Assembly (NCBI RefSeq): GCF_900182695.1
Contig: NZ_FXTK01000006.1
Span: 1-64,000, forward strand
Reading direction: 5' to 3'
DNA: 64,000 bases
Source: Paracoccus laeviglucosivorans
GTDB taxonomy: Bacteria; Pseudomonadota; Alphaproteobacteria; Rhodobacterales; Rhodobacteraceae
Numbering within the stretch: the first letter of the stretch is position 1; every line of letters starts with the position of its first letter. Both the position numbers and the translations under genes were made by a program. The notes beneath the pieces are model-generated. The model had not been told where the DNA came from. It did no database searches and saw only the letters and a list, made by a program, of their open reading frames with translations. Of this stretch, positions 61,857 to 64,000 are shown piece after piece.

Positions 61857-62581
61857 CGCAGCCGCGCGCCGGGATCGGGTCGGTGCGCGGGCGGACCGAA
61901 TGCGACATTGCGGCAATAGCAGCCCTCGATCACCGCGCTATGGGCGCGGTGCGCGTGGCCGAACAGCCACTGCCGGGGCCGGTGCCTGCGGATCAACGCG
62001 CCAAGATCCGAGGCGAACAGGTCTGGCATGGGCTGATCGGGCGGCAGCAGATCGGGATGAGGGGCATGATGGGTGACGACCGTGGCATCCGGCCCGCTCT
62101 CGGCCAGCGCATGGTCCAGCCAACCCACGTGCCTGCGATGCATCGCGGTGATGGTCCGGGGCGAGGCACCTGCGATGCGGTCCGCGTCGCGTCCAAGATC
62201 CTGCGCAATATCGGTCCACAGGGTCGCACACAGAAACCTTTGTCCCGCAATCGTCACGGTGCGTTCCTGCGCAAAGCCCACGCCATGCGCGGCGCAAATG
62301 TCGGCCAGCGCATCGTCGCGGTCCAGCGAAAGGCCGTAATAATCGTGATTGCCCGGCACGATATGGATGCGCCCCGGCGCCACGCGGTCGGTCAATGCGG
62401 ACAGAAAACGCGGCCATTTGCGCAATGCCTCGTTCGACAGATCACCCGCGACGATCAGCCCGTCCAGCATCGCCCATTCCGGCATGGTCAGCGCGTCCAG
62501 CGGATTGCGTCCTGCATGTTTCCAATGATCCAGGTGCAGGTCGGCGACCACCATGATGCGCGCTGCCATCGTCATATCCAT
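61841..62581 (-). CDS. Calcineurin-like metallophosphoesterase
   Basis: A 246-residue dinuclear-metal phosphoesterase with all five motifs: VVADLHLDHW, VAGDLSN, VPGNHDYYG, VTHHAPH and LFGHAHRAH. The substrate cannot be told from sequence. ATG 62581, 62575 and 62569 are all possible; the first is given, behind GGAATGGCGG. It converges with the COG4671 gene. Confidence 0.85.
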   Translation of the reverse strand: MDMTMAARIMVVADLHLDHWKHAGRNPLDALTMPEWAMLDGLIVAGDLSNEALRKWPRFLSALTDRVAPGRIHIVPGNHDYYGLSLDRDDALADICAAHGVGFAQERTVTIAGQRFLCATLWTDIAQDLGRDADRIAGASPRTITAMHRRHVGWLDHALAESGPDATVVTHHAPHPDLLPPDQPMPDLFASDLGALIRRHRPRQWLFGHAHRAHSAVIEGCYCRNVAFGPPAHRPDPGARLRQLII

Positions 62582-62783
62582 CCGCCATTCCGTGCCCCTG
62601 CAGCTAATCCACCGCGCCCATACGCGCAACGGTTGACACATCGCCTTGTCCGCGCGACCCTTTGCGTGATGCGCGCCGATCCGCAGGCAAGAAGAGCGTT
62701 TTCGAATCTTTTGCGCAGCAAGGAAATGGTTCGCCAAGCCGCGCCGTGAAACGGGAAGATCTACCTTCGGGCGTTTGGCAGAA

Positions 62784-62800
62784 TGACAGTAAAGCTGTCA
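62784..62800. promoter_or_regulatory. Inverted repeat upstream of the dppA-like gene
   Basis: TGACAG-TAAAG-CTGTCA is a 6-bp inverted repeat 126 bases ahead of the binding-protein start. It could be an operator or the end of an unseen transcript. Confidence 0.3.
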
Positions 62801-62925
62801 GACTGCTGCATTCCGCTACGTCAGATGCGGCGATATGCCCGCGGTAAAGGTCAAGGCTCTTGACCTGAGGTTTGGTTTGGTTTGCATCGGCAGGCTGAAG
62901 AACAAAACACGACATGGGAGGCAAA

Positions 62926-64000
62926 ATGTCGCTCTTCTCCACCCGGTTCCTAGCCGCGTCGGCTTTCGCGCTGATGGCTGCGGCACCGCTGCACGCAAAG
63001 ACCTTTGTCTACTGCTCGGAAGGTTCGCCCGAAGGTTTCGACCCGGCACCCTATACCTCGGGCACGACGTTCGATGCGTCGGGTCACGCGGTCTATAACC
63101 GTCTTGTGCAGTTCAAACCCGGCACCACCGAAATCGAACCCGCTCTGGCAGAAAGCTGGGAAGTTTCGGAAGACGGCCTGACCTACACCTTTCACCTGCG
63201 CAAAGGCGTCAAGTTCCACTCGAACGACAAGTTCACCCCCTCGCGCGATTTCAACGCCGATGACGTGATCTTTACGTTCAACCGTCAGGCAAATGCCGAT
63301 GATCCGTGGCACCAGTATATCGCCGGGATCACGTATGAATATTACTCCTCGATGGAAATGGACAAGCTGATCAAGTCCATCGAGAAGGTTGACGACAACA
63401 CCGTCAAGTTCACGCTGAACCAGCCTGAAGCGCCGTTCCTGGCCAATGTGGCGATGCCCTTCGTGTCGATCGTCAGCAAGGAATATGCCGACGCGCTGGA
63501 CGCGGCGGGCACGAAGGAAGACCTGAACAACGCGCCGATCGGCACGGGTCCGTTCAAGTTCGTGGCCTATCAGAAAGACGCCGTGATCCGTTACCAGAAG
63601 AACGCCGATTACTGGGGCGAAGCGCCCAAGATCGACGATCTGATCTTTGCGATCACGCCCGACGCCTCGGTCCGTCTGCAAAAGCTGAAGGCAGGCGAAT
63701 GCCACCTGATGCCTTACCCGTCGCCGGCCGACATCGCGGACATCCGCAACGACCCGAACCTGAAGCTGGACGAACAGGCTGGTCTGAACGTGGGCTATCT
63801 GGCCTATAACACGACCGTCGCGCCCTTCGACAAGCCCGAGGTCCGCAAGGCCCTGAACATGGCGATCGACAAGAAAGCCATCGTGGATGCGGTCTATCAG
63901 GGCGATGCGGAAATCGCGAAGAACCCGATCCCGCCGACCATGTGGTCCTATAGCAACGCGATCGAGGACGACAAATACGACCCCGAAGCGGCCAAGAAGA
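62926..64000 (+). CDS. dppA: Dipeptide ABC transporter substrate-binding protein (partial, runs off window)
   Basis: The first 358 codons of a family-5 periplasmic binding protein. ATG 62926 follows GGGAGGC and encodes a Sec signal peptide (FLAASAFALMAAAPLHAKT). The mature start FVYCSEGSPEGFDPAPYTSG is typical of DppA, as are YTFHLRKGVKFHSND, LNNAPIGTGPFKFVAYQKDA and VRKALNMAIDKKAIVDAVYQ. It should deliver dipeptides (or haem/aminolevulinate in some species) to permeases probably encoded beyond the right edge. It is distinct from the longer binding protein at 54271. Confidence 0.88.
   Translation, partial: MSLFSTRFLAASAFALMAAAPLHAKTFVYCSEGSPEGFDPAPYTSGTTFDASGHAVYNRLVQFKPGTTEIEPALAESWEVSEDGLTYTFHLRKGVKFHSNDKFTPSRDFNADDVIFTFNRQANADDPWHQYIAGITYEYYSSMEMDKLIKSIEKVDDNTVKFTLNQPEAPFLANVAMPFVSIVSKEYADALDAAGTKEDLNNAPIGTGPFKFVAYQKDAVIRYQKNADYWGEAPKIDDLIFAITPDASVRLQKLKAGECHLMPYPSPADIADIRNDPNLKLDEQAGLNVGYLAYNTTVAPFDKPEVRKALNMAIDKKAIVDAVYQGDAEIAKNPIPPTMWSYSNAIEDDKYDPEAAKK

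Overview
The window is a high-GC alphaproteobacterial chromosome segment, most like Paracoccus or a related Rhodobacteraceae. Support comes from the bcsN-bcsA-bcsB-bcsZ cellulose operon, an EcfG-like stress sigma factor with DUF2382 proteins, several RTX proteins, dense four-base ATGA gene overlaps and many TTG/GTG starts. Genus is inference; no rRNA or other phylogenetic marker is present and I saw no tRNA or CRISPR array.

Layout. 1-3190 is an insertion-sequence graveyard: the end of one IS3-family element runs off the left edge, a second IS3 element is broken by point mutations and split by a nearly intact IS30-family element, and a third IS3 remnant follows. 3580-4665 holds an acyltransferase in a lower-GC patch. 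5320-9616 holds a DUF937 protein, two DUF2382 proteins and an ECF sigma factor (stress-type genes). 9685-25420, all on the minus strand, is one functional block: an RTX protein, an EAL phosphodiesterase, a REC-PAS-GGDEF diguanylate cyclase, a CheR-type methyltransferase and a large hybrid histidine kinase, lying downstream of a cellulose operon whose BcsA carries a PilZ c-di-GMP receptor. The signalling genes plausibly set the c-di-GMP level that BcsA reads.

26607-33985 is a glucan-handling cluster: an SbmA/BacA-like ABC protein, a GH3 beta-glucosidase, a PF10091/GH144-like glucanase, a GH15 glucoamylase and an alpha/beta hydrolase, none with an obvious export signal. 34094-39788 holds two more RTX proteins, one with four tandem 129-residue modules, and several tiny envelope proteins. 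39952-42684 is housekeeping (DUF72 protein, ilvD).

43213-49521 (minus) contains the most unusual unit: an ABC-type protein whose nucleotide-binding domain has lost its catalytic motifs, a free-standing cyclic-nucleotide-binding protein and a membrane adenylate cyclase with a [2Fe-2S] domain, next to a nucleotide-sugar dehydrogenase. 49667-61856 is mainly a plus-strand surface-polysaccharide and uptake cluster: glycosyltransferases, a polysaccharide deacetylase and a complete family-5 SBP ABC transporter translationally chained to three further glycosyltransferases. A metallophosphoesterase and the first 358 codons of a second, DppA-like binding protein close the window.
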